Below the pieces are notes generated by a model. That model did no database searches. It was not told the origin of the DNA and worked only from the letters and a program-made list of their open reading frames with translations. Positions 36,946 to 50,945 of a stretch of 64,000 nt of DNA are shown in pieces. Made by a program: the position numbers and the translations under genes. Source of the stretch: Epiperipatus broadwayi (Eukaryota; Onychophora; Udeonychophora; Euonychophora; Peripatidae). The stretch is from assembly GCA_028023455.1 (NCBI GenBank), contig JAQFVV010000021.1, positions 1,530,001 to 1,594,000 on the forward strand. Reading direction: 5' to 3'. The first letter of the stretch is position 1, and every line of letters starts with the position of its first letter.

Positions 36946-37914
36946 TAAAAGACATCTGAAATTGATAAATGAGTCTCAAGATGTATTCCATGCTTAAAAT
37001 AGAAATAGACACGTAGATCCAATTATAAATGCGCTGAATTATCAACAGATATCAGTTATCAGTATAAACAGTTTCTATGATTAGATAATTAGATATTTTC
37101 TCGTGATATTCATTAATTAACTCGCGATGTTTTGTTTTGATATTCTGATGAGTGTATTGTATTTTTAAAAGCATGATTACGTATAAAATTTAAGTAAGTC
37201 ATTTATATGTATATGCTTTTGTAACTTTTTAAATAATCATTGTATAGCTTAAGGAAAGATTAATCTTTAATATGTACTGAAAATTGGAACTATTTATAGA
37301 AATATCGTTTAATCATTTTTTTTATCATTATTTGAATGTTATTTATTGTTCTCGTAGACTTAATTACTATGGGAAGAAGCCTTGTTATAAAATAAATTTG
37401 TTGGGTTTTTATGACATGTTTTTGTTTTTCCAGACATTTTAATTAATTATATGATGCTGTTGTTGTTGTTTTTTTTTTGTGGAAAAAGTTAAATTAACTC
37501 AAATTTGTTTGAACATTATTTCAGCTAAAATATTTTTTATCGGTTTGGCATCACAGTTAATTGATAATTTTCTCAGTGTAAAAATACATTTTAAAAGATA
37601 ATTTTATGGTTTTTCAGCTTCAATTAACTAAGCTTATCTCCAGTCCGTGAAAGTTTCAAAACTAAAACTTTTTATTGTAAAAGTAAAGATTCTGATAGTA
37701 AAGTAATTACTAATGGAAATTATTACATTTTTATTTGTTTTTGTTTTTTTTAAACAAAAAACTTTTACTAGACTATCGACCGGACTATCTTAATTACAAT
37801 GAAAAAAAATTCAAACACTTTTACAATGAATTCAACAGAAAGTACAATTTTATAATTTATTAAACCACTAAACATCACATGATCACCATTCTTTATGCTT
37901 ACACAAGCTGTTTA
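36946..37914. other. AT-rich stretch, no gene recognised
   Basis: Homopolymer runs only. Confidence 0.55.
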
Positions 37915-38195
37915 CACAGAGGCAAAACTCTCCATACAGTAGAATCACTCAGTGCAAGCCAGTGTAATCAATGAATGCATGAAGATTTGTGCATAAAATT
38001 TCTATATACTACCTACTCATCCAATATCCCCAGACTATGTTTTAGCTGCTCACTGATGAATTCCACAAGTTAGAAACTAGTCTGAGGATATTAGATGAGT
38101 AGGCACTAGATATGAATTTTATACACAAACCTTCCTGCATTTCTTGTTTACTCTGGCTTGCACTGAGTGGCACTGCTTTGTGGATAGTTTTGCCT
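37915..38195. mobile_element. Hammerhead-ribozyme foldback (family 2), copy b, decayed
   Basis: Same terminal blocks as copy a (ggcaaaactctccatacag at 37921; its complement ending about 38195). The left-arm ribozyme is lost at the fold centre. Confidence 0.8.
38048..38087 (+). ncRNA. Hammerhead ribozyme motif (family 2), stem II damaged
   Basis: CTGATGA (38053-38059), GAAA (38073-38076), GTC (38080-38082) and stem I CTCA/TGAG are kept. Stem II (ATTC CACAA GTTA) pairs at only one position, so activity is doubtful. The stem I change TGAG for TGGG turns a G-T into an A-T pair. Confidence 0.5.
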
Positions 38196-39309
38196 CTATA
38201 TTTATATTTTTTTCTTATATTTATAATTCTATACAAGTTTTTATTTCTTATTATTAATAGAACCGACATTTAGATGTAAACAATATATCTAAGACAAATG
38301 TGAAAACCCACTTAATTATATAATAAATATGATTAATTAAACCTCATGCAAATATATAAATAAATATCTGGTAATCTGTGCCAATGCAAAGAGTTATCTA
38401 ACATGTGCACCTTTACCCCACTTAGTGAGGACAATTGATTTCCCAAAACTCATTATAGAACCAGGAGTTCATAGAAAAAGTAAGGAATTATAATTTTTTT
38501 ATGGGGAAGAAATTAGCTCATTTCTGCTGATAAAATTATACCAAAAATTGTGAGTATTATTTTAGAAAACAACTTAATCTTGTATTTATAGCAACTTTAA
38601 AAAAATCTTAATGTGCAATATATGTGTATAAACTGTGCTATGTCTGTATTATGCAAGAATACATTTAAAATATGTTTTAGGTAACATAAAACAACTTAAA
38701 TCTATGTAAAAAAGAAAAAAACCCACTTAGCTTAGAGTTGATTTTCCTTAAATCCATCCATTTACTACTCACTGCCATCAGTTTTCTTGAGTGATCAGTT
38801 GCTTTTTAAAAGTCTATCATCATCTATTTTTAAAAATCCTTTAATTAGAAGTAATAATGTGGGAGAAAAGTGTATCTTTGATTTTATAATATTAAAATAA
38901 TTATTTTAAAATTGTGCTATAATATTGATTTATGTAATATTTTATAAATTAAATTATTTGTTTTAGTTTTCTTTAAATTATTAGCATCTCATTTAGTTTT
39001 ATAAATTACGTGACATGTAATATGCACACCTGTGTTGAAAATAAAATGATGTCATCTGTTATAAATATTAGATTAAGTTTTAAAACATAAATATAATAGA
39101 TGAAATTAGATTTGTGTTTTATGTTGAAAATAAATATGTTTTGTTTAAAATAAAGATAGAAATGATAATAAATATTGAAATGTGATTTTTAAAAGCTATT
39201 TTAAAGTATTTATTAAGTGTAAATAAAATATGAAAATTAATTAAGAATTGAATAATATAATAAAAATAAATATTTAATAAATTATTATTAGTTTTAAATT
39301 TAATCTGGT
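38196..39309. other. Very AT-rich stretch, no gene recognised
   Basis: Nothing diagnostic. Confidence 0.55.
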
Positions 39310-39450
39310 ATTCTATCCCGGGATTGTGGAAAAAGTATTGTTTAACAGACCAATCAGAGGTGGAATAGGCTGGAGTATTTAAGAGCTGGACCAAATTTTG
39401 GCAGACTATTATTATAATTTCTACTATTGTTGTAACTATCATGGCAACTT
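39310..39450 (+). promoter_or_regulatory. Promoter-like patch (CCAAT and TATA-like boxes)
   Basis: gaccaatcag (CCAAT at 39350-39354) is followed by tatttaa (39376-39382) at a spacing compatible with a pol II core promoter, in a local patch less AT-rich than its flanks. A frame from the ATG at 39620 codes 57 residues without known motif. It may be a remnant LTR promoter; weak. Confidence 0.3.
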
Positions 39451-42400
39451 TAGTTAACTAAGTATATTATAATAGTCAATTTTATCATTTTTAATTCGGG
39501 AAAAAAAAGGATATTAACTCATTATTATTAGATTGTGGGATATAAAGATGCGTTGCTAAAAAAAAAATAATTCCTTACTTGGTGATCTGTTTTTGTTCAA
39601 ATTGTAATTAATGTAAACATGGAGAAATTGTCACTAAATGTAAAAAGATTGGTGGAAATATTCAAGTATTATTATCTTAGAAAGCATATAATTTTGCCTG
39701 TGCTGATAAGTCATATTAATTTACGACTGAATTTCGTAAAAAGAACGTCATGGAGAAAATATAAAAAAAATTTCATCAAAAATATAAAGTGAAATGATAT
39801 AATATATTTTTATGAAGAAAATTTATTTAAAATATGATGGAAAAATGCTTTTAAAAAGAAAAAAACTTTTAAATTTGACCAAGTAATTATTTTGGAATGC
39901 TAAGATATTTCTTTCTGAAGAAATATTGTATGTAATTTAAAAATGGAATTTTTTAAAAAAAAAATAAAAATGAAAATCATTTGCAAATATGATTTATGTC
40001 ATATTTAAAAATATTCAAAATTAATCATTAAGGTATGCTGGACATACAAAAGTTTATGTAAATTATTTGGGAAAATAATTTAAGTTATCTGAAAATACTG
40101 GGAGAAGTATTGGTTGTATCAGAAGACATTGAAACTCAGTAAATATGGAAAAGTTATAAGAATTTGAAAATTGTTCTGACAAAGAATATCAAAAGTATTT
40201 AAATTAAATATTTACCTATCAATGAATACCTGAATATTTTTTAAAATTTTGGAGTCAAGAAAAATATTAATCATATCAGTTTAGATCTTATAAAATAAAA
40301 GTAAACATACCATATTTAACTTGAACCGTCATATTGGATTATATGTTGCAACATTGAGAAGTGGAGCATGCATAGTTATTGGCGTCAAAAGTGAGTTACT
40401 AATGTTTTACCAGGAGGAGAAGACACTTCCTGTAATGAACTTATTATCGAGAAAAGAACATTTCATCACAAGAAAGTTTAATAAAGCTGTCGTATATATA
40501 ATTTAAAATTATTTTTTACTAAAAAAATTATAGTAATGTTTATTCACAGTATAGGGATAGAATAAGAACATAGAACATTAAATTATTTACTAACCTAGTA
40601 ATTAAAAATTTATTGTAAAGAAAAAACGGTGCTTTAATAATAATTTTTTTATAAAAAAAACTTAATATATTTTAAAGTGTGATAATGTGGAATAAACGAT
40701 AATAAAATGTTTTATTTAGATCGTGATCCAGAATACATCGAATAAGTAATTGCCAACAGAAATTACTTATGGTAATAATGTAAATTATTAATAGTTTTAT
40801 AATGTATTTTATTATTTTGTGTGGATGTATGGATGTGTATATAAAACACGATACCTACACATAATTTATTATTTGTTTAGTTATTTAAGAATATGCATAA
40901 TTTTATTGATATTGTAAAGATATTTAACATAAAGGAAATATAAATATATGATTCTATTATAACTGAACTGGATGTTTTAGTTGAGTAATTTAAAGTATTA
41001 AAAATATGACATTGGTTCTGATTGTTTATGCTTAAGTTTGAGAACTATCAAAGAATGAAATAATCTTGTCTTATTATTTAGTTAGACTGTTATTCTAAAA
41101 ATGAATTTATTTGTTATTATAGAAATGTGAAGATAAATTTAGTGATGTAAAGTGATGAATTTTTAATGCTAATATCTTAGTATTAGGTTATATAAGACTA
41201 GGATAATATTGTATGTAGGGTTTATTTAAATGGGAAGAAGATTATACTATATTGATGATTATACAAGTATAGATAACATAGCCCTATATCTTGTGTATAT
41301 TCATGGTAGTGTTTATTTTCTATGTGTTAAAGTTTAATGTGCCATAGTGCTGAATAAATAGCCTGGATATTTTATTTGGTAATAGAGGTTATTAGACAAA
41401 TAAGTCATACCTCATTTTATGTACACTGTGACCATGATGGTTAGTTGATAAAGGTGTTATTAAGTTGAAGTTATAGATTATCCCATATGCCTACTAGTTT
41501 ATGTGTTATTGAAATTTATTGGATTACATTGTGAAGGATGGTAGTTTAAAATTGGAAATAATAAATGAGTTTGGAAATACAGAATTGTTATTAAAGTGGA
41601 TAAGATAAGTTAAGTTGCTTAGAGTAAAATAAGTGTAAAAAATTATAAGAACATAATTTCATCAGTGAAAGAATCATAAAACTTTTATATTTAAAAATGA
41701 TATTTATTTATTTTTTTATAAAATAAATAATTGATAATTAAAAAGGATTTATAACGATATTATTTACTTATTAAGAATTTTAAAGGCATACTTATAATGC
41801 ATATTTTTATTTATGAATAAAGGTAATAGACTGAATCGTATTTAATGAATGCAAGTAGTCATAAGTTTTATAAAAATAATTTTATAATAACACACTAATA
41901 CATACATTATATTTAAAGTTTAAAGTAATAATTAGTAAGCAGCTTAGTTTAATGGTATGCTATTAATCAAGGCCGTTCACATAGTTATTTATTGAAGAAT
42001 GACTATACAGAATAATAAGTTATTTTTTTTTAAAAAACTAAATAATAAGAATAAGTTCATATTAAAAATATTACCTTATTTTTTTTTTAAAAAAAAACTT
42101 AGTGAATTAATAAAATTTAATAACTATAAGAAAAATTATATAATGATATTTTAAAAATAAGAAATATTTTTTAAGAAAATGTTCTGTATCCTATATTTTA
42201 AGTCATTTGATTTGTATTAGAAAAGTACTTGAATATGAATAAATAGAATTCTATCAGAATGTAAATAATGTAAATAATTTTATTGTTAAGTTTGTTAATA
42301 AAATTGTTAAACTTGTTTTATAAGTCTAGGTGTTGACTCAATTTCTTCACATCACAATTACATAATCACGGATAATTATAATAAAGACATAGAATTTGCA

Positions 42401-43220
42401 CATCATAAATAAAATTGTTATTTAAGCGTTATAATGTTTTTATTGATATATTTTATTTAAGAAGTTTTACTTATTGTTTTATTATGATGGTCATGGAATA
42501 ATTACCAGAGATTTACATTAAATTATATTAATAATGATTGCCACATATTCTCATATTATGGCATCATATCATATATGTTTACTTAAGATACCATATGGAT
42601 AATAGAAAATTACATTACATTATTAAGTGATATACAAGAACAACATTATAAATAGAAAGATAGGAGAGTGAATTATAGATTAAAGATTAGCATTATTATT
42701 TTGTTATTATTAGTATTATTAAATTGTAGTTAGGAATGATATTAAATCCCTTATCATACTTGATTACAAAAGTTATAATTAATTTTAGAATTATTTTAAA
42801 AGAACCTGAGATAATTTAAACTAAATCAATTTTATGAAGATATTCAGATTAATTTATTAAGAGTCATTTACTTAATTAATTTTGATTGAAGACGTAAGAG
42901 TACTATAAATGTAGTATTTAGATAATAGGAGTAGGGATAGCATTCTTATGCCATTAAGGTGATATCCAGTGGGAGATTAGCTTAATGTATTCACTCTGCC
43001 ACTTGTAAACTTACTTTATAGTCTCATGATTTAATTAGATATTCATTTATTTAATTTTATAAAACAGAACAATATTATTTATTAGTTAAGCTAATTTAAT
43101 AATTGATATTATTAAAAAATATAGTTATTGTTAATTTAGATACATTTTAGATAAACATAGTTATTTATCTGAGCTAGATCAAGTGATTATAATTACATAT
43201 TTCCTGGAAATGAGGGTACA
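39451..43220. other. Very AT-rich stretch, no gene recognised
   Basis: Stop codons are frequent in all frames. A/T palindromes of T-run then A-run lie at about 42026-42038 and 42079-42098. A 61-residue frame at 40321-40506 has no known motif. Confidence 0.5.
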
Positions 43221-43400
43221 ATATATATATATATATGGGAGATGATGATCTGGACCAAATTATGAATGCTGGTTTGACATGAAATACATATATTGGAGAT
43301 CATTTATTTTTTCATTTGTATGGTTATGTATATCAATTGTATAGGATAAAGTAGCTGGCTGAAGGAAGCTTAAAAGTCTGTGTTCAAACTCCCTATATTA
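43221..43400 (+). mobile_element. Hammerhead-ribozyme repeat (family 1), core mutated
   Basis: A TA tract, then gatgatgatctggaccaa and a core mutated from CTGATGA to ATTATGA. GAAA is kept, with TTGG and the outer stem GATC pairing still present. The tRNA-like tail follows (gttcaaactcc near 43384). Confidence 0.75.
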
Positions 43401-43558
43401 TATCTAAACTCCAGGCATATAAAGTATATTTGTATATTAAAAAATTACAATAATCATAATTTTTCCTGCAAGCAAAATACTGTTAATAATAATATTAATC
43501 CATAAAAGTTAGTGAATATACAGTTTTTAAGCTAATGTACACAATTTGAAATATAATA

Positions 43559-44453
43559 TTAACCCTTCTGACATGTAGCCTAAAACTCTCATATTTCAGC
43601 ATTTTCTGACATTTTTCTTTATCTTACAAATCAATGTAAAATATATGATTAAATGATTATTACTTATCTGAAAATCATAAATTTGACTTCATTTGATAGA
43701 TATTTTTGTTTACTACTGAAATAAATTTTAAATGTTTACATTTTGTTTCTGTAAATATTAAAAAAAATGAGATCATAATCGAAACAAAGAGTTTACATGT
43801 CATCATTTCTAGAAAGATTATTTTCAGTTTATAAAATCAATGAAATATTTCTCAATTCTTATTATTTTTAAAAATCAAAATGAATATTTATTTCTCTTAT
43901 ATTTAATGAATTATGCTTTAAAAGTATAAAGTATTTGAATATTTATTGCAAAACTGCAATATTTTCATACTCATAAATATAAGCAGATTCCTTACATAGA
44001 AGCTAAGCTTGTAAATTTTCAGGTCATGTTTAAATTCGCTGCTAATATAACATAATATTTTTGAAAATAAAGTATTTCAAGTCAAAATAAATTATTAATA
44101 ATTTATATTTCTTGATATCTAATAAATATAGTGTAAATTTTTGTAAAAAAAAATAAAAATAAAACAGTAATAAATTTGCAAATAAACATGTTTTGGGTCA
44201 TTGGAACTATTTTCTTTAAACAATGTAAAATGCCAAACATTTTATAGCCTGGGCAACAGTCTATGGTGAACATGTCAGAGTGGGGCTTATGTCTATTGTA
44301 GGAGTGGGAATTTTGAATTTTCCACCTTCTTTGCAAATTTTTCAACAACCATTTTACACCGCATTTTAACGTATAATACTTACAAAAAAATTTATCATGG
44401 AGCAAATTGGTCAAAAAGACAAAATAATTTGCAATGATTGACCCAAAGGTTAA
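43559..44453. mobile_element. Possible piggyBac-like non-autonomous element
   Basis: Both ends lie at TTAA (43559-43562, 44450-44453). The left end reads CCCTTCTGAC and the right end, in reverse complement, CCTTTGGGTC. TTAA plus CCCTTT-type ends is the piggyBac pattern, but the similarity is short. The 103-residue minus-strand frame inside (44103-44414) shows no transposase motif. Confidence 0.25.
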
Positions 44454-47386
44454 TACATGTGGTTGTTGTACATTATCAAAATAAGCTTTTGTTTATTTAT
44501 TTTGTGGAAAATGAGCACTTTTTCTACTTTTGGCATCATAAAACTGTACTTTGGGTATATCATTAAAGAAGTTATTGATTGCTATGCAAAAACACTGGAT
44601 AAAAATTAAACAACATATTGTACATTAATCATATTTTAATCTTATTATTAAAATACTGTATACCTTAATATTGTATGCTGTAATGTATATAATTAATAAT
44701 CTCTGTATTGTATATTTTTAGGATGAATGGTCACCATTTTTGTGTATGACATAAAGTCATTATCCTATGACATCATCAATTTTACAAAATGGCCACCATT
44801 TTTGAAAATTGCTGTTTTTTAAAAAAAAAATCATTTTTTTTTTAATTATAGTGAATAATTAATTTGTTGCAAATGAAAATAGTGGATACAAATTGATGAT
44901 GATCACTATGGTGAATCCTTGCATAAGGTTTTAGCATTAAGCAAGATATATGTGTATATTATTATTAACACTATCTCATCATCAAATAGAGATATATGAT
45001 GGGATTTTTATTTCAGGACAAAATATAGAATAATGATTGTTTTTTTCAAGTGACCCCTGTTTAAGGATAAACTATTGCTTATGCATTGATATTGGCATTT
45101 AAATTTTTATGAATTCATATGCCTGTATATGGTTTGATTAACTAATTCTTTTTGCTTAAATAAAAAATGAATAATTATAACATTTGTACTAAGTAAAGTA
45201 CACATTTTTATAAAATGGCCCACTGCATAGCAGGGGTCTTTCTAATAATCACTCAATAAAAGTACAATGAAAAAAGACAGTATTCACCAAAGCTACAAAT
45301 TGCGAGGTGATAAGGGTTTGCCTTTCTTATTTTACATTTAGTTAACATTAGCTGAATATTCTATTAAAAGGATATATAAATAAGATGTCATCCAGTTATC
45401 TGAAAAAAAAAAAGTTAAGCCTTTTGAAAAAAAACCTTGAGACAAACCCTAGGTTATAGGCATGATAGATAGGTGCACTAGTTATGCATACCAAATCCCT
45501 AACTTGTATGAGTAATGTACAGTATATAGATTGTAGCAGAACTGACTTTTCCTGGTGTTTAAATTGGTTGGTGAGGTCATCACAGTGAATAACTGAGTAT
45601 ATCTTTATTATTTGTACGTATACATACCACACACTCATTGATTTCATTCCTGGGAGAAGACAGATTAAGAATTAACTAAACATTAATTATATACCTAACT
45701 TACTTCATCCATGTCACTTTTCGTTTCTGTTATCCCATGTTTCAAACCCATGGAGATTTTGCACGAACAATTAATTCAAGTTATATTAGTATCACTTGAA
45801 ATATAGATAAGTATAAACATGTGTATGTATTTATTAATAGATGTGAATGTGAAATTATTTGTACGTAAATGAGGTATTCATAATTACGTGAGTAGATATG
45901 ACTAATTGAAAACTGGCTATAGAAAAACACACCAAGAATCATAATTTAATTATGTAAATACATTTTATAATTCTATTTACAATGATTCGTATTTCAACAA
46001 AGAAATTGTAAAACATTTAATTGGATGTTTGTGGTTATTCTTTGCTTATAGTTGGTTCCAAATATTATCCCAAACCCTGATCCCACAAAGAGTAGCCATT
46101 TGATGCCCCTACTAACGTAAATACAATTTATATCATCTAAAAGGTTTCCATAATCATCTTTACTTTCCCAAACTTTTATTTGAAACTCTTAATTCATTTA
46201 TTTTAAGTAATTTATTATCATAGGTCTCTATCCTTGTGGTGATTTGGGTTCCCCTGATATGTACAATAGTCATAATATAGACAAGGAATATCATTTATGA
46301 CATACATACTTAATCAATTATATTGAAACATTTAACACAATTATTAATATGAACAAACAAAAAAAATATGTTGATAGTATATAAATATTTGTATTAAATA
46401 CATATTAAGTACAGTTATCTTTTCTTTTTAATGATGATCATGTTAGTATGCAATCAAGCGTTCATCATAAATTATATTTTATTTTGTTTACATTAAAGGT
46501 AAAATATTTCTTCATTATGTTACAAATTGACACTATTATCCGTTTCTGCCCCTATATTAAAGCAAAAAAAAATATTATCACCAAATATACAAATGCATAT
46601 AATGAATGATGCCAACATTAACTTGATTTTGAAGTTTACAAGGAAGAGTGTTCTAGTGAATCGTTCCAATAATCCATGTTAATCCATTTCAAATGTCAAT
46701 AGTAACTTGTAAATGTTCTAGAACTTTCATCAGGTAAGTTATCCTTGATAGCCTTGAAATTTCTGCTCTGAAGTAAAGAGAGTAGGATCATTCTATTATG
46801 AATAGACTTGATGTTTCATAATGTAGGTGTAGGGTGATTGATCAATTCAATCCTGATTCTGAGAAGTCACAGTTCCACAAATGATGACTTTCTTTCCATG
46901 ATATCGCCTTCGCACTTAGCAATGCATGTTTCTTTTTATTATTAATTACACTTTACTTTAATGATTTGTTTTGAATGGAGTAAGGTCAATATTTCTTGTA
47001 TTATTTTACATTCTGAAATCTAGATATCACGATTTATAACTGAGAATTATCGATATTTTGGAAGTTCAAATACTTTGAATTTACTTGCAAAAACTTTAAT
47101 TTTGAATTCCTTATTTAGTTAACTTTAATTCTCTACGTTCACATTTGCTTTCTTGGATATTTAAAGGTTGGTTTCTAATAGTATTTCCACTTAAAATTGG
47201 TTGATGTTTCTTTTCAGATTTTTAATTTGAATACTGAGCATAATGTCTGTGCTAGAGATAATCTCTAGTTTCGAAAATGATTAGTAATAATCATTAGTGT
47301 ATTTATCTGAAATGGATGGCATCAAGAGTGGAGGAAGTTAGACAATGGTAAATGAAAATGTAACAATTTACTCTAGATAAATACTT

Positions 47387-47390
<4 letters not shown>
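44454..47390. other. AT-rich stretch, no gene recognised
   Basis: A short internal echo (ggtcaccatttttg at 44729, ggccaccatttttg at 44792) is present. cctgatgaaagttctagaac on the minus strand near 46731 looks like a decayed PLE or hammerhead-type end without GAAA. Confidence 0.45.

Positions 47391-47428
<38 letters not shown>
47391..47428. repeat. (TA)n microsatellite
   Basis: TA run directly 5' of a hammerhead motif, at the position of the short TA tract in family 1. Confidence 0.95.
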
Positions 47429-47429
<1 letters not shown>

Positions 47430-47505
47430 AGAGATGGTGACCTGGGCCAACTGATGAGTGCTGGATCAGCACGAAATGCATCTTGGGGGTAATTTGTCTT
47501 TTATT
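47429..47505 (+). mobile_element. Hammerhead-ribozyme repeat (family 1), short fragment
   Basis: Only the ribozyme region and a few flanking bases remain, fused to a TA microsatellite. Confidence 0.75.
47440..47490 (+). ncRNA. Type I hammerhead ribozyme motif, core intact
   Basis: Outer stem I ACCT/GGGT (47440-47443 with 47487-47490), inner stem I CCAA/TTGG, CTGATGA (47451-47457), five-pair stem II GTGCT/AGCAC. GAAA is at 47473-47476, stem III is ATGCAT, and the cleavage base is C. The ACCT/GGGT pairing differs from AUCU/AGAU in other copies by compensatory change. Confidence 0.8.
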
Positions 47506-48075
47506 ATATCTTTATTTATATGAATTTAAAAAGAATGGGGAAGTATGAAGGTGTTTATTATATCTATAAAAAATTGTAGTTTTATCAGCAGGTAAGACAT
47601 TTTATTCTCTTTGAAAAAAAGCTCGTTGTTCAACTCAAGCAAATTCGTGATTATCATTTCTATCTATTATTGATGTCATTTTTAATTAATATTAATATAA
47701 GTAATTTATTAACAGTAATAAACATTTTATTTGATTTTTTTTTTTTTACTTTAATATTAGTTTTTATTTCTTGATTGCATTTATTTATCTGATTTTATTT
47801 ATCATGCAATGTTATGCTGTGTTTGAGTCAAAATATATTTAACAATGATAATTGTCAGAGGTTAATTGTCATGTTTGTTTGATAAATTGATTTAAGTATT
47901 TGTTTACAGTATCATTAAGTTGGGATTTAAAACATGAATTGTTATGATTGGTTTGTCAATTTGTGTGCTTTAACATTTACTAAACTAGCAATTAATAAAT
48001 AATGCTAATATCATGGGTCATGGATTTGAATTGGGCCGCATGGTGTGTAATAGGTATTTGAAGGACGCTAGGGTA
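47506..48075. other. AT-rich stretch, no gene recognised
   Basis: Nothing diagnostic. Confidence 0.55.
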
Positions 48076-48080
48076 TTTGT

Positions 48081-48118
<38 letters not shown>

Positions 48119-48128
48119 GGTAATTTGT

Positions 48129-48166
<38 letters not shown>

Positions 48167-48172
48167 GGTAAA
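48076..48172. repeat. 48-bp tandem duplication containing (TA)n
   Basis: tttgtaaca, a TA run and ttaaaggta occur twice in direct tandem. Confidence 0.9.
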
Positions 48173-49269
48173 AAGTAACCATAAACTCAGCACTAAGAAA
48201 AATATCCCTCCCTATCTTAGAAGTGAAGGCTTTATCCTACTACAAATGAATTTTTGTTCTTTGTTGCCACTGCATTAACACTCACAGATCAATCCAGATT
48301 AAGCTAGACTTTTATCCTCTAGCTAATCTAGATACCAATTTTCCTACCATTACTAGATGAGTATTAGAATAAATATGGAATAGTTATTGTTTAAATGAAA
48401 AAAATCTAAATCTGCTTCTGAAACTTGAAAAATTGTTAAGGTTTATCTGGCAAAGATATAAAATAGGAGCTACAAGTATGGCAGATAGCCTGCAGTGTTT
48501 TCTGGAAAATCTCATAAAAGTTCACACACTTGTTTGTTTGCGCATAACCTTATGGCCAAATCTAGTCCACATAAATCTGTTTCTCATTCAATCATCACCT
48601 ATTTAGTCCAATGAGTTGGTAATTGGTAAAAATAGGATAGTAAATATGATACAACCTTTGGATCCTGAAACTGCAATCTACTTTAGCCTTTAAACTTTTT
48701 TTCTCATATCATTGTATATCACTTGAAATATTTTCTATAGTATTAGACATGATATCTGATTATAAATTAGAAATACTACAGATTTTATGTCACTTTAAAG
48801 TTTGTATTGATTAGTCTATATTTATGAAGCAAATTTGTAATGAAACAATACATTTTTACATTATATTATTATTTATCATATAAATGAAGCCTGTTGTATT
48901 TAAATAGACTTATTTTTAACATTTTTTTTTATTTGTATACTTTATGATTTCTTCCAAGCATTAAATACTTTTACATTTTCAGAAGCTTCCAAGATGCATT
49001 GCTTTGTCAAAACCAATAAATGCAAATTGTCAGTAGTAATTTAGATAACATAATAAGTATACCAGTGGGTGTTAAGTAACAAGCCATAAGTTTTAACAAT
49101 AATGGCATGATTAGATTTATAAATCAAAATGTTCTAATCTTACATGAGCATATAAATATTGTCAATCTTATTTGGATCTTAAGAATAGCCACATATCTTT
49201 TCATACTCATAAAAATAACTGATAATGTTTTCTTACTTTTTGCTCTATTAAAATATATATGTGCTTGAC
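48173..49269. other. AT-rich stretch, no gene recognised
   Basis: Nothing diagnostic. Confidence 0.55.
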
Positions 49270-49983
49270 GCACAGATAATGAAGTTAGTAAAATCAAATA
49301 ATATTCTGTAATTTAATAAGCTGAGCACTTTTGGGAAACTTAATGCTCCCATAATCATAACTGCTGAAGTGTGGAAAACTATACAAATGTGATATGCAAA
49401 TATATGCAAATTAACGTGAAGTAATTAAAGAGACCATTTTCGTGAGAGGGAAAAACGTGTGTCTCATCTATGTTGGATCACTTAATATATGTAGCATATT
49501 TCTTTTACCTTCCATTTGGCATTGTTTCTTTCAGAGCAAACAATAACTGCTGTAGTTGGTTGAAAAACATGGCCAGTGGCCCTTTCATGCTTGGTGAAAA
49601 TTGAATTACCTTCTAGTTTAGTTATAGTCTTATTATAAAGGTATTTGTGTTGTACTATTCTGATTGCAATGTTAGTTCTGATTTCTCCATAATATGATGC
49701 TTGGCAATTATTCTGGCACATGCAATTTTATAAACAACTTGAAATGTTAATTCAGATGTGATTCTATCGTTGGTATTGTTGATGAGTCTGTTGGTATTGG
49801 GTGGCAAACAAAAAGTGACTTCAAAGTCATGAGAGAGTTTGTTAATAAGATGTTTAGCTATTGAGTAGATATATGGAATGAGAATATGTGGTTTGCTTTA
49901 TGGGAGCATAAATCTCCCAAAAGTGCTCAGTTTATTAAATTGCAGAGTATTATTTTATTTTACTAACTTCATTATCTGTGTGC
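49270..49983 (-). mobile_element. Penelope-like element remnant with inverted flanking repeats
   Basis: A GIY-YIG endonuclease fragment lies between two inverted repeats of about 84 bp (49270-49353 and 49900-49983; cacagataatgaagttagta on one side, its complement on the other). PLEs can have terminal repeats in inverted orientation. A long TA tract follows directly. Confidence 0.75.
49479..49890 (-). pseudogene. Penelope-like GIY-YIG endonuclease domain, frameshifted
   Basis: Minus strand: SIAKHLINKLSHDFEVTFCLPP (linker) and VVYKIAC lie in one frame. After a frameshift, CQNNCQASYYGEIRTNIAIR and IVQHK follow, then SIFTKHERATGHVFQ and KWKVKEICYI to the stop near 49482. This is the order of PLE GIY-YIG domains: (G)VYKI-C, C-x3-C, Y(I/V)GET, R-x3-H, H-x3-TGH, K-x3-E. 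YYGE replaces the usual Y-x-GE. In intact elements it nicks target DNA. The RT part is absent. Confidence 0.8.
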
Positions 49984-49992
49984 CAACATATA

Positions 49993-50945
<953 letters not shown>

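Noticed and set aside
21020-42100. T-run/A-run palindromes (21020, 22460, 42026, 42079) as functional terminators or origins
   Set aside because: Such runs are expected in very AT-rich DNA, and nothing nearby supports a role.
43559-44453. Confident piggyBac transposon
   Set aside because: Only short end similarity and TTAA; no transposase motif, so kept as a weak candidate only.
46720-46760. CTGATGA-AAGTTCTAGAAC on the minus strand as a hammerhead
   Set aside because: GAAA is missing after the hairpin and no stem I is visible; at best a decayed PLE-type end.
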